Origin: Conus ventricosus | Taxonomy: Eukaryota > Mollusca > Gastropoda > Neogastropoda > Conidae | Assembly (NCBI GenBank): GCA_018398815.1 | Contig: CM031610.1 | Location: 36,508,866 to 36,572,865 of the forward strand | DNA length: 64,000 bases | Reading direction: 5' to 3' | In this document: piece by piece, positions 1 through 10,033 of the stretch | Layout of the letters: the number at the start of each line of letters is the position of its first letter | Numbering within the stretch: position 1 is the stretch's first letter | Program-made: the position numbers and the translations under genes | The notes under the pieces: generated by a model | Databases searched by the model: none | Told to the model about the DNA's origin: nothing | The model's input: the letters and a program-made list of their open reading frames with translations, nothing else

Positions 1-34
<34 letters not shown>

Positions 35-40
35 CACACA
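1..40. repeat. (CA)n microsatellite
   Basis: Simple CA dinucleotide run at the window edge; it probably continues outside. Confidence 0.95.
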
Positions 41-89
41 TAATACGAAGGTAAAATTTGATATTCTTGTTCTTTTAGCAACGAAGGTA

Positions 90-345
90 GACATTGGCAA
101 CCGTTCATTATCCGTTCCCTCAGGCCAGAGATGGAGCCAGCGGGCGTCTGACCACGTGCAGTTCAGCCTTAGAGCAGCTCCAGATGCGGCCTGAGACTCC
201 CAGCCGGCGTCGCCCCTGTAAAGGTGTGTCCATTAACAAGGGAGGTAAATGGGGAGGGGGCAAGTCTGGCCGAGTCGTTCGCATCGTGCATTTTTGTTTG
301 TTTTTTATTACCCCACAATGCTTACATATTATAGGAGTACTGCAT
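90..345 (+). repeat. Macrosatellite GC-rich box, copy 1
   Basis: First of four related boxes (others at 1,920, 13,485 and 15,775). Shared landmarks in order are a GGCAACCGTCCATTA-like start, GATGGAGCCAGCGGG, a CCACGTG E-box, TTCAGCCTTGGAGC, CAGCCGGCGTC, GTAAAGG and a G-rich end, then a segment resembling ACAATGCTTACATAT. It has no coding frame shared between copies, so I treat it as repeat DNA. The G-rich end is short in this copy, and long poly-G in copies 2 and 4. Confidence 0.7.
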
Positions 346-484
346 TAGGGATATATTGCACATGTTATTGAAAGGTAAAAAGAACATAAAGAGGAAAACA
401 ACATTCCATTGTTCAAAGCGCCAAAAGTTTGGTGGTATTCATTCACGTGAGACTTGCGTGCCTGAAATTAACATAGGAAATTAC

Positions 485-513
485 GGGGGGGGGGGGGGGG
501 GGGGGGGGGGGGG
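485..513 (+). repeat. Poly-G tract (29 G)
   Basis: Uninterrupted run of 29 G inside the macrosatellite unit. A second run of 27 G lies at 785-811. Their true length is uncertain because homopolymers are hard to sequence. Confidence 0.85.
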
Positions 514-784
514 TAAATTGAGTCACAAATGTACAAACAGTTGTCATGTAAACTGGTTTCAATTTCCGAGCATCGTTTCGAGTCATAAACAGTTGGAAAA
601 CTAAGCGATTAATTCTACTTAGCAATGTTTGTACCTCGAACAATGGAAACTATTTCTGCTTGAATGTCTATGGTGACTGAGTGTGATAACTGAGAATTTT
701 GACCGCCGTTTAGCGTATTACGTTTAGGTTTCATTTTCAAACATATCCCAGCCAACCACACAGGGTCTGTTCAGAGTGATTGCA

Positions 785-811
<27 letters not shown>
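785..811 (+). repeat. Poly-G tract (27 G)
   Basis: Uninterrupted G run in the same satellite unit as the 485-513 run. The paralogous place in the third unit (14,180-14,198) carries poly-C instead, next to the same flanking words (CAGTGTCTATTCAGAG). Confidence 0.85.
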
Positions 812-815
<4 letters not shown>

Positions 816-1149
816 AACGTGAAAAAAAAATCAGAGTTAAAGACCACAAAATCCACCTTAAAAAGCGATTTGGGCAAATAGACACTGCAAATGGACATCT
901 CGAGTCCACTTTGGATAACAAACTCGTGAGATTATTTTTAAAAAAACACCAAACATTGATGTAAACAAATGTAAAAGTGTTTTCATGTCGCGGAGAGGAA
1001 ATCACTTGTGGAAAAAAAATTAACGTCAGTATGAAAAAGAAAAAATGCTGTCAGAAGATTGACATAAAAGAAGTTACAACAGAACTTCCAAATGTGGGGA
1101 AGGTATTTGCACTGAAGGTACATGTACAGTGTTGAAGGTGGGAACTGAC

Positions 1150-1910
1150 TTAAAAAAAATTTAAACTAAGGTAGGATTTGACGTCTTTTTATTTGCAGTG
1201 AAATTAGGATTCCCCATGTATTTCAGTTGGTGGTAGGATTTTACATGTTTTTATTTGCACTGGAGATAAGATTTGATGGGTACACGGTGTTAGTTCATCG
1301 AAAGTAGGATTTGAAACGATTATTTGCATTAAAAGTAGGGATTGATATGCTTTTATATATTGATAGAAGTTGAGATATAACACGTTTTTCTTTGCATAGA
1401 AGGCATGACTTGACATTTCATTTGCGTGGAATGTAAGATTTAACATACATTTACTTGTATTAATAGGGGTGGTATCTGATATGTTATTTGCGTAGAAGGC
1501 ATGTTACATAGTTTTCTTTGCATTGAAGGCGCGATTTTCATTTGCATTAAAGGTTGGATAAGACATGTTTGAACTGAAAGTGTGATGTGACATTTTTCAT
1601 TTCCAAGTTTCACATAATTTTATTTGCATCGAAGGTACACCTTGACACGTTTTTTTAGTTGCACTAAAGGAGCATTTGACATATTTTCACATGTTTGTAT
1701 TTGCATTGAAGGCAAGAACTTGCAGGGGTTTTGCGTTGAAGGTTTTATATGCATTGAAAGTTCAATTTGACATGTGTTTATTTGCATTTAATGGAAAACT
1801 TGGCATTTTTCAAATTTGAGCTAATGTTTACGTGGGTTTAAGATTTAACACGTAGTAGTGAATGTTCTCTTAAGTGTACATTGAAGGTAAAGATTTGAAC
1901 TTTTTTTTCT
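1150..1910 (+). repeat. Octamer-rich ~32-bp tandem repeat, block 1
   Basis: Degenerate tandem array with units of roughly 25-35 bp built on TTTATTTGCATTGAAGGT followed by AGGATTTGACATG. Many units keep the word ATTTGCAT, whose complement ATGCAAAT is the POU-factor octamer. Short minus-strand open frames here just read through the array and are not genes. Confidence 0.85.
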
Positions 1911-1919
1911 TGCAGCGAA

Positions 1920-2200
1920 GGTAGAAATGGCAACCGTCCATTACCCTTCCTCAGCCCAGACATGGAGCCAGCGGGGCGGCTAACCACGTGGAATTCAGCC
2001 TTGGAGCTACAGATGCTGTTTCAACACAGGTCGGAGACCTCCAGCCGGCGTCGACCCCCATAAGGCGAGTCTGTTTATAAGGGAGGTAAATGGGGAGGGG
2101 GGGGGGGGGGGGGGGGGCGGGCAAGTGAGGCTGAGGAGTCGCTTCACATCGGGCACATTTGTTTTTCTTTCTAATCCCACAAGGCTTACATATAACAGTA
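1920..2200 (+). repeat. Macrosatellite GC-rich box, copy 2, with 21-G tract
   Basis: Same landmarks as copy 1, about 1.84 kb downstream. Here the G-rich end is expanded to 21 G (2,097-2,117). The ORF on the minus strand through the poly-G (proline run) is an artefact. Confidence 0.7.
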
Positions 2201-2409
2201 TTGCATTTGGATGTATTTACGCATATGTTCTTTAAAGTTAAAAAAAAAAATGAAGAGACAAAAACAACATTCAATTGTTTAAAAACGCGAAAGGTTGATA
2301 CGATCTAGTTACGTGCGTCATGTGTACCTGAATTTATCATGGGAAATAAACTGCGTGTGTGTGTGTGTAAAAATTTAGCCATAAATGTACAAACAGGAGT
2401 GAAATAAAT

Positions 2410-2642
2410 TCGTTCTAAGAGAGATATGTTTTCTTTGCGCAGAAGACATTACGTGGTTTTATTTGTATTGTAGGTGCGATTTGACAGGTTTTCATTTGCA
2501 TTGAAAGTCGGATAGGACATGTTATTTGAACTGAAGGTGAGGTGTGACACGTTTTTATTTTCATGTGAAGCAGGATATGACGTGTTTTGATAGAAGGCAG
2601 AATACGACATGTTATTTGCATAAAAGATGAAATCTGACCTTT
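2410..2642 (+). repeat. Octamer-rich tandem repeat, block 2 (left part)
   Basis: Same repeat as 1,150-1,910. It stops abruptly at the boundary of the 10.3-kb transposon and resumes at 12,986, showing that the transposon inserted into the array. Confidence 0.8.
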
Positions 2643-2795
2643 TAGTTGCGTAGCGTGAGGAAAACATGGGGACCAACTGGACAGAATGCTCAAACTTGGT
2701 GTGAAGGTTCCTCATATACTAAAGGTCAAATTAAGAGATGGAGCCACCACGTGCATGCTATTGTTTGTAGTCACGTGACGCGTGTTTGTCACGCG
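2643..2795 (+). repeat. Left terminal inverted repeat of the Academ-like element
   Basis: Starts TAGTTGCGTAGCGTGAGG and aligns with gaps to the reverse complement of 12,820-12,985. The best conserved inner part is AATTAAGAGATGGAGCCAC followed by a TTTGT.GTCACGTG block. Confidence 0.8.
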
Positions 2796-3034
2796 TCACA
2801 CGTTAACAGATCCTAACATTGAAACAATCCTAGCAAACCCTTCCTTGCAATTTAAAAAAATTCTTTTATCAATTTCACAGCATTTTTAACATTCTTAAAC
2901 CAAAAAAGCTGATGTTACTGGAATATGTCAATTAAAATATATTTTTGCTCACTTTTGATTTGTTTTTTTGTTTTTTTCTTCAATGTGGCTTAAATGGAGA
3001 TTTGGTGTGTTGCAGGTTTTGACTGAAAGCACAG

Positions 3035-4265
3035 CATGGACTGGTCTACATGCATAATCTGCCAGGAGACTACTGGTGAACAGCTGAGATGCCCGCTGAA
3101 GAATCCACGTCCTGGTGACAAAACAGAAGCCTACAGAAAATTTTTGAATAGCACATGAATTCAGACGTCTGGATCAACTGCCCGTGCATTTGCCTTTGAC
3201 GACAGCATTTCTGTTCAGGATTTTGTGTCCAAGCACAGTGGCACAAATCATGTTATGACAATTTAATGACCACAAACTGGAAAGACTAAGAAGAAAGAGA
3301 GATGCTGAAGAAGCGGGATCCTCGGGCACATCTAGTGACAAGAAGGGGCGCAGAGGTGACCAGGGTGATACATTTCAGAAGATATGCATTTTTTGCACAA
3401 AAGGAGAAGGGGAATTCCATGAGGCTTCTACACTTGGCATAGATGCAAATATCAAACGTATGGCTACAGAACTACAAGACGCTGCTCTCTTGGCAAGAAC
3501 GTCTGGTGGGGCAGATCTTATTGCATTGAAGCTAAATACCATTTAGACTGTTACACCACATTCAAAAACACACAGATCATTTACTAGACAAAGCCAAACA
3601 TCAAGTGAAACAGAATGACAAAAAGATCCAGGCAAGGGCTTTTATAGAGCTTGTGACTTTCATTGAAGACTCTGTTGAAGACGGGGTCTTTTGCTTCCGC
3701 TTTTCTGAACTGCGTCATCTGTTTGAAACCGGCTTCAAGATCTTGGTTTAAAGAAGGAAATAAAACAAGTGAGATTCAAGAATCACCTAAGATATTTTCC
3801 TGAAGCACAACAACAGTCAGACGGAAAGAACATCATACTTGTATTCAAGCAAGGAATGCAGGAAGTGCTAAAAAATGCCATGAAATGTGATTATGAGGGA
3901 GATGCCAGAATTCTTGCAAAGGCTGCAAAGATTGTGCGAGAAGAGATCTTCAAGTCGGAGACATTTCATTTTGATGGCTCCTTTGCAAGTGACTGTCAAC
4001 ACAGCAATCTGCCTACTAATCTGAAGATGCTTGTGTCTATGGTGCTGTATGGGGCTGACCTGAAGCAGCAAGAAGCTCAAGACTCGCAGCCATGCCTTTC
4101 AATCTCACAATTCTTGTCTTCAACTGCAAGAAGAAAGCTAGAACTGCAACTAAGTCACGACACTCAGCAAGGTCAGAACAGCCACTCCCTCTGTGCATTG
4201 GATGAAAACTTCACACTGCTACAAGATCAAGGACTCTTGTCTCCCAACTTCATTTCCTTGGTCTG
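3035..4265 (+). pseudogene. Academ-like transposon protein, N-terminal part (broken)
   Basis: An ATG at 3,035 opens a Cys-rich start (MDWSTCIICQ, then LRCPLKNP), a motif recurrent in this repeat family. Stops follow by about 3,157. Recognisable coding resumes near 3,380 (QKICIFCTKGEGEFHEAS, then TELQDAALLAR), breaks again, then a clear frame from 3,769 encodes about 160 residues (FKNHLRYFPEAQ to LSPNFISL) before running into the minisatellite. Several stops and shifts make it non-functional. It is the 5' part of the gene continued at 6,335 and 10,034. Confidence 0.7.
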
Positions 4266-4267
4266 TC

Positions 4268-6335
4268 AGCATGCTATGACCGCATTGTGCAGTTGGAGGA
4301 TCAGCTGGCTGCTGCTGTCTGTCACCATGCTATGACCGCATTGGGCAGTTGGAGGATCAGCTGGCTGGTGCTGTCTGTCACCATGCTATGACCGCATTGG
4401 GCAGTTGGAGGATCAGCTGGCTGGTGCTGTCTGTCACCATGCTATGACCGCATTGTGCAGTTGGAGGATCAGCTGGCTGGTGCTGTCTGTCACCATGCTA
4501 TGACCGCATTGTGGAGTTGGAGGATCAGCTGGCTGCTGCTGTCTGTCACCATGCTATGACCGCATTGTGCAGTTGGAGGATCAGCTGGCTGGTGCTGTCT
4601 GTCAGCATGCTATGACCGCATTGTGCAGTTGGAGGATCAGCTGGCTGGTGCTGTCTGTCACCATGCTATGACCGCATTGTGCAGTTGGAGGATCAGCTGG
4701 CTGGTGCTGTCTGTCACCATGCTATGACCGCATTGTGCAGTTGGAGGATCAGCTGGCTGGTGCTGTCTGTCACCATGCTATGACCGCATTGTGCAGTTGG
4801 AGGATCAGCTGGCTGCTGCTGTCTGTCACCATGCTATGACCGCATTGTGCAGTTGGAGGATCAGCTGGCTGGTGCTGTCTGTCACCATGCTATGACCGCA
4901 TTGTGCAGTTGGAGGATCAGCTGGCTGGTGCTGTTTGTCACCATGCTATGACCGCATTGTGCAGTTGGAGGATCAGCTGGCTGCTGCTGTCTGTCACCAT
5001 GCTATGACCGCATTGTGCAGTTGGAGATCAGCTGGCTGCTGCTGTCTGTCACCATGCTATGACCGCATTGTGCAGTTGGAGGATCAGCTGGCTGGTGCTG
5101 TTTGTCACCATGCTATGACCGCATTGTGCAGTTGGAGGATCAGCTGGCTGGTGCTGTTTGTCACCATGCTATGACCGCATTGTGCAGTTGGAGGATCAGC
5201 TGGCTGCTGCTGTTTGTCACCATGCTATGACCGCATTGTGCAGTTGGAGGATCAGCTGGCTGGTGCTGTCTGTCACCATGCTATGACCGCATTGTGCAGT
5301 TGGAGGATCAGCTGGCTGCTGCTGTTTGTCACCATGCTATGACGCATTGTGCAGTTGGAGGATCAGCTGGCTGGTGCTGTCTGTCACCATGCTATGACCG
5401 CATTGTGCAGTTGGAGGATCAGCTGGCTGGTGCTGTCTGTCACCATGCTATGACCGCATTGTGCAGTTGGAGGATCAGCTGGCTGGTGCTGTCTGTCACC
5501 ATGCTATGACCGCATTGTGCAGTTGGAGGATCAGCTGGCTGGTGCTGTCTGTCACATGCTATGACGCATTGTGCAGTTGGAGGATCAGCTGGCTGGTGCT
5601 GTCTGTCACATGCTATGACCGCATTGTGCAGTTGGAGGATCAGCTGGCTGCTGCTGTCTGTCACCATGCTATGACCGCATTGTGCAGTTGGAGGATCAGC
5701 TGGCTGGTGCTGTCTGTCACCATGCTATGACCGCATTGTGCAGTTGGAGGATCAGCTGGCTGCTGCTGTCTGTCACCATGCTATGACGCATTGTGCAGTT
5801 GGAGGATCAGCTGGCTGGTGTCTGTCTGTCACCATGCTATGACCGCATTGTGCAGTTGGAGGATCAGTGGCTGCTGCTGTCTGTCACCATGCTATGACCG
5901 CATTGTGCAGTTGGAGGATCAGCTGGCTGGTGCTGTCTGTCACCATGCTATGACCGCATTGGGCAGTTGGAGGATCAGCTGGCTGCTGCTGTTTGTCACC
6001 ATGCTATGACCGCATTGGGCAGTTGGAGGATCAGCTGGCTGGTGCTGTTTGTCACCATGCTATGACCGCATTGGGCAGTTGGAGGATCAGCTGGCTGGTG
6101 CTGTTTGTCACCATGCTATGACCGCATTGGGCGTTGGAGGATCAGCTGGTGGTGCTGTCTGTCACCATGCTATGACCGCATTGGCAGTTGGAGGATCAGC
6201 TGGCTGGTGCTGTTTGTCACCATGCTATGACCGCATTGGGCAGTTGGAGGATCAGCTGGCTGGTGCTGTCTGTCACCATGCTATGACCGCATTGTGCAGT
6301 TGGAGGATCAGCTGGCTGGTGCTGTTTGTCAGCGT
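4268..6335 (+). repeat. 56-bp coding-derived minisatellite, ~37 copies
   Basis: Tandem copies of a 56-bp unit (CATGCTATGACCGCATTGTG, then CAGTTGGAGGATCAGCTGG, then CTGGTGCTGTCTGTCAC). Read in the transposon frame one unit says CYDRIVQLEDQLAGAVC, a stretch that belongs to the surrounding protein family, so the array grew from transposon coding sequence. Because 56 is not a multiple of three, each added copy shifts the frame; the short open frames seen along it on both strands are artefacts. Variants include GTG/GGG and CTGCTGCTG/CTGGTGCTG alternatives and single-base CC-to-C losses. Confidence 0.95.
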
Positions 6336-6955
6336 GCTTTGAAAGATGCGTTGTCTGTCCATCACAGCTACGGGGCATCTTGTTCACTGTAGGTGCTATG
6401 GACAATTTGGATCACAATCCATCAAGCACTACAGCCAAAGGTTCATTCTGGAACAAGCTTGAGTTTGTTTCAGTCTCCTACCACATCAAACATGGGTCAA
6501 AACCAAGAACCAATCACTCTACCTCCAGACAATGAGAAGAAGAGCTGTGCATTACCAGAAACGTTCACAACTGTGCCTGCTGTTGCACTCAATGAGTCGA
6601 AGTGGAAGTGCCAGAACCGGCTAATGTGACCAGAGCAATCATTGGAGACCTTGTGGCAGCAAAGAAAGAACAGTGGTTATCTACTGCCATGGAACTCTTT
6701 GATAAAGACAAACTTATAAAAGGTGATACAGTTGCCTGGTCAGCCTTTCACGCATCACAGCAGGATGGTGCAAAACTGGAAGAGGCTCAGAAGGCACTCG
6801 CTCAACTCTTGCCACTCTTCTATGAAAACGCAGCAACTGCTGCCATGGTAAAGCATGGCTTACATGTTCTCAAACAAGCAATAGTCTTCCTTAACCCAGG
6901 CCAAATTCCTGTGGTAACAATGGATGCTCCATTATTTGCTCTAGCAAAGTGTGTA
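6336..6955 (+). pseudogene. Academ-like transposon protein, middle part before the Ginger insertion
   Basis: Coding resemblance resumes directly after the minisatellite (RCVVCPSQLR, then DNLDHNPSSTTAKGSFW, with frame changes). A long frame from about 6,602 encodes EPANVTRAIIGDLVAAKK through PVVTMDAPLFALAK. It is cut at 6,955 by the Ginger element. The reading continues at 10,034 as QWTWPKTHGEDKFVMFGG. Confidence 0.75.
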
Positions 6956-7090
6956 TGTTACCGTCATCAACCGTAATCAGGCATAACTAGTAATGACCGT
7001 TTTATTTAGCCATTACCAGTAATGACTGATTCAGTCAGTGGTTACGAGTAATGACTGAAAGTCTTAGGCATTACTAGAATTGACTAGTCA
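6956..7090 (+). repeat. Left TIR of the Ginger element
   Basis: Contains spaced repeats of the word AGTAATGAC (about 6,990, 7,018, 7,049) plus the related ATTACTAG, all mirrored in the right TIR. Such repeated subterminal words are typical recombinase binding sites; that role is inferred. Confidence 0.8.
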
Positions 7091-7479
7091 TTTCACGTAA
7101 AGGACCGATTTTGCATACTGACCTCACCGTCATCAAGCGAAATTAGTCATTACTGGTAATGCCTGTTTTTCATTCAGTCAATAGGTGAAACTGAGAGCAT
7201 GTTCTGGGGTACTATCAGCATTAAGTTTCATATTTAGCTGTTGTTGGGTTCAGTTATTACCCTGTACAAATTCATAACCGAGCTATCCAGGGATCTCTCT
7301 TGCGTGTAAAAACACTGAAGACATAAAGGGTACATTTCTCCTATTTAATTTATTCATTAAAAACGGCAAAAAAAGTTTGGGTTTTTTCATTCGCAACAAT
7401 AATAAAGTCACACATAAAATGCACTACCACGATGTTTGCACAAACAATAAATATCCTGATATTATTCTAGTAACACTTT

Positions 7480-8206
7480 TTCATTGGCACATTTTGTTTC
7501 TGCATGTGAGACTGTGGTGGCAGCGGCTGTTACATTTTAGACTGTTTCTGAAACAAGAGCATTTCTTTGTCTGACAGCGTCGAGCGCCTGCGCATGAGCA
7601 TTTGGCAAATCCTTGGCCGTTACAACGAGACGTCAAAGTAACGGCTGATCTCGGTGAAATCAGATTCTCTCTGTCCATGTCTGCAATTGGCAACAATCTT
7701 TCCGCGCAAAGGATAAACTGATTTCTAGAATACTTTCCCTTCAGGGTTCCATTGCTGGTGGCAATAGTGTACATCATGTTTTCATCCCGATTTACTACAA
7801 CACCCAGAAGATTTCGGGGGTCCCCCCTCCCTCTGTCAACAAAGGGAATAGGGATCGCAACATTGTCACCTTCACTGGCATCTCCTAACTCAACCCTGGC
7901 CCGTTTCACCATTCTTTCAGCTTGTTTTTTCTGATGTCTTGCCTCTGCTTGCTGACGTGAAATGCCGTCTTCCAGCTGGTCAAGGTAAACCGCGTCTACG
8001 TGGGTCCATGCGGTCTGGCTGTGATGACATACCTTCGACGGAAGAAGCAGAAGATGGCACTGACAGAGACGGCTCAGCGTTTGTAGTCGAGGCGCTTTCT
8101 GAAGCACCATCAGCTTGGATACTGTCGCAGGAACCACCTGAAGGAATCGGTGTTGTGACTTGACCACCCTCGGACGTAAGAATCCCTTGATCATCAACCC
8201 ACACAC
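7480..8206 (-). pseudogene. KRBA2-like C-terminal region of the Ginger integrase (frame-shifted)
   Basis: Continuation of the integrase frame at 8,194-9,258. Good family resemblance starts near 7,990 (DQLEDGISRQQAEARHQKKQ), goes through DPRNLLGVVVNRDEN and LKGKYSRNQFILCAERLL, and ends with a Cys-rich tail (CSCAGARRCQTKKCSCF, CNSRCHHSLTC) stopping at 7,481. The acid- and Ser-rich stretch at 7,980-8,204 lies in a second frame, so at least two frame changes separate it from the integrase core. The tail resembles the CXC-like end of KRBA2-type integrase proteins. Confidence 0.7.
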
Positions 8207-9258
8207 AAACTGCTCGCTTCTGGCTGAGGTTGAGACGGATATGTCTCTCCTAACAGAACGTCAGCCTGAATAATCCCTTCTGGTTCAGCTGTAATGGACT
8301 GGACTTGATCTGTGATTTGAGACACTGTGGCATCCTGTATTTGGCTGGGTTGGGGATCAGCGTCGGAAATGGGGTTGGCTTCTAGGTCTTGAAAGACCGT
8401 GAGGAGGTCAACTTCCGTTTCCAAGCGCCCAATCACTTCACTGGGTAGAGATGTGGAGGCCAGTCCCACTTTTGGATCCGTCCCAAACAAGGCTTTATAT
8501 GGTGATCGTTTTATTCCTTCGTGATATGAACTGTTCTTCATGAACTGGACAAAGCGGATGCCCATGGTCCATCTTTCAGAACTGTTTTCTTCCATCCACG
8601 CGGCCAGCATGTTCTTAATATCCGCGTTTGCCCTTTCTACTGACCCCTGGCTTTGAGGGTGCCTCGGCTTGCCATTCACTAGGTGCAGTGTGGGCCACAG
8701 ACTCTTCAACTCCCGAATGATTCCAGCTGTGAATTCAGAACCATTGTCCGTTTGGAGAATGACAGGAGCTCCAAAAAGACAAAAGACATCGACCAGCTGA
8801 ATGGCGACTTCAGATGCACGTTTGGAAGTCAACGGGCGCAGAACACAGAACTTGGTCAAGTGATCCTGGAACACAAGCAGCCATTTGTAGTTTCCATCTG
8901 GCATAGACTGGTAATCAACAAGATCAATTTGTGCACGAGACATGGCTTCTTTGGTCAGGATCGGTTTCACGACGCCTTTTGTTCTCTGTCGCACTGCCTT
9001 TTTCTGACACACTGAACAGTTAGCAATGAACACCTTAAGAGCTTCCCTTGGAATGTTCTTGTATTTCTTATCCAGTTCCTTTATCATCCTATCTCTTCCG
9101 CCATGACCCGTGGATGCATGTGCTTGTTTCACGACTGCAAATGTCTCCCCCATTGTAACGTAGTATAACACAGGATTAGTCGGTGACTTCCGCTTCATGA
9201 TGAGTCGTTGAGTGGTGCCACATTCCAAGACTTCGAATCTGTAACACACATGTTGCAA
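8194..9258 (-). CDS. Ginger/KRBA2-like integrase (H2C2 zinc finger plus DDE core)
   Basis: Frame of 354 residues. Residues about 45-95 form an H2C2 integrase zinc finger (HASTGHGG with downstream CSVCQKK). The rve catalytic core follows: first Asp in AQIDLVDY, second Asp in LQTDNGSEF, and Glu in HPQSQGSVERANADIK. After the core there is a conserved FMKNSSYHEGIKRSPYKALFG segment. It would cut and join the ends of the surrounding element. The frame ends at 8,194 by an apparent shift, the family's C-terminal third being found at 7,481-8,206. The start is uncertain; sequence upstream to 9,300 does not show a clear N-terminal extension. Probably inactive as read. Confidence 0.85.
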   Translation of the reverse strand: MQHVCYRFEVLECGTTQRLIMKRKSPTNPVLYYVTMGETFAVVKQAHASTGHGGRDRMIKELDKKYKNIPREALKVFIANCSVCQKKAVRQRTKGVVKPILTKEAMSRAQIDLVDYQSMPDGNYKWLLVFQDHLTKFCVLRPLTSKRASEVAIQLVDVFCLFGAPVILQTDNGSEFTAGIIRELKSLWPTLHLVNGKPRHPQSQGSVERANADIKNMLAAWMEENSSERWTMGIRFVQFMKNSSYHEGIKRSPYKALFGTDPKVGLASTSLPSEVIGRLETEVDLLTVFQDLEANPISDADPQPSQIQDATVSQITDQVQSITAEPEGIIQADVLLGETYPSQPQPEASSLCVG

Positions 9259-9304
9259 ACGGAAACATAAGCTATCGTCAGCGTAATCAGTCTGGAATGA
9301 TCAA

Positions 9305-9498
9305 CAGAGAGAGAGAGAGAGAGAGAGCAAGAGAGAGAGAGAGAGAGCGCGCAAAATTCGTTTTGCGAATCTAACATGTTGCAAACGGAAACGCACACAC
9401 ACAGACTGAATGATCAACAGGGATCAAATTTGTTTTGCGCGCACACGCACGCACGCACGCACACGCACACACGCACACGCGCACACGCACACGCACAC

Positions 9499-9530
<32 letters not shown>
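9305..9530 (+). repeat. (GA)n and (CA/CGCA)n microsatellites with a short duplicated segment
   Basis: GA runs at 9,305-9,348 and 9,500-9,525 and a CGCACA-rich run between. The words ACATGTTGCAAACGGAAAC and TGAATGATCAACAG occur twice (about 9,249/9,374 and 9,293/9,406), so a ~125-bp segment is tandemly duplicated inside the Ginger element. Confidence 0.8.
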
Positions 9531-9531
<1 letters not shown>

Positions 9532-9899
9532 TTTACCTTTCTGCCAAGTAATACTGGCGACGGCTTTTTGTACAAGTGTTGCTTTGGGCTGCCAGTAAAT
9601 CGGTTATGTTGGCCTGATATTCCAGGTTTGTCATGAGTTGCCTTCCTCCATTTTGGCGAATTTTTTGCATTTCCTGCATAAAACGGTTTTCTGTGGCTTC
9701 ATCCATGCCGGCAGCTTCTGAACGAATGAATGCAAGTCGGCCTCAATAACAAGAGTCGGCTTCCGGGCTGAGTCGTTTTCAAGCGTACATGTGACATGCC
9801 TTGTGAAGTATAGCTGAACACTGGTCCGTCAACATGAAAAACGTGAGAAAAGTTAGTCTCCTGCCTAGTCATCAAGCGTTCAGTTCACGAAATGTGCAA

Positions 9900-10029
9900 G
9901 TCAATTCTAGTAATGCCTAAGACTTTCAGTCATTACTCGTAACCACTGACTAAATCGGTCATTACTGGTAATGGCTAAAAAAAACAGTCATTACTAGTTA
10001 TGCCCGATTACGGTTTGATGACGGTAACA
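9900..10029 (-). repeat. Right TIR of the Ginger element
   Basis: Reverse complement of 6,956-7,090 with few substitutions; it ends GATGACGGTAACA. Confidence 0.85.
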
Positions 10030-10033
10030 TATA

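Larger units (their letters stand above)
6956..10029 (-). mobile_element. Ginger-type DNA transposon, 3.07 kb, with ~130-bp TIRs
   Basis: Ends are TGTTACCGTCATCAA and its complement, extending as inverted repeats of about 130 bp with few mismatches (6,956-7,090 against 9,900-10,029). The flanks TGTA (6,952-6,955) and TATA (10,030-10,033) fit a 4-bp target duplication with one change. Removing the element and one copy joins ALAKCV to QWTWPK in one frame. TGT...ACA ends, a 4-bp duplication and a Gypsy-like integrase are features of the Ginger group. Confidence 0.85.

Noticed and set aside
4268..6335. CRISPR-like array appearance (regular ~56-bp repeats)
   Set aside because: Repeats are contiguous without unique spacers, and the genome is eukaryotic.
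4935..6342. Series of 60-97-codon frames (CHHAMTALCSWRISW)
   Set aside because: Read-through of the 56-bp minisatellite in rotating frames.
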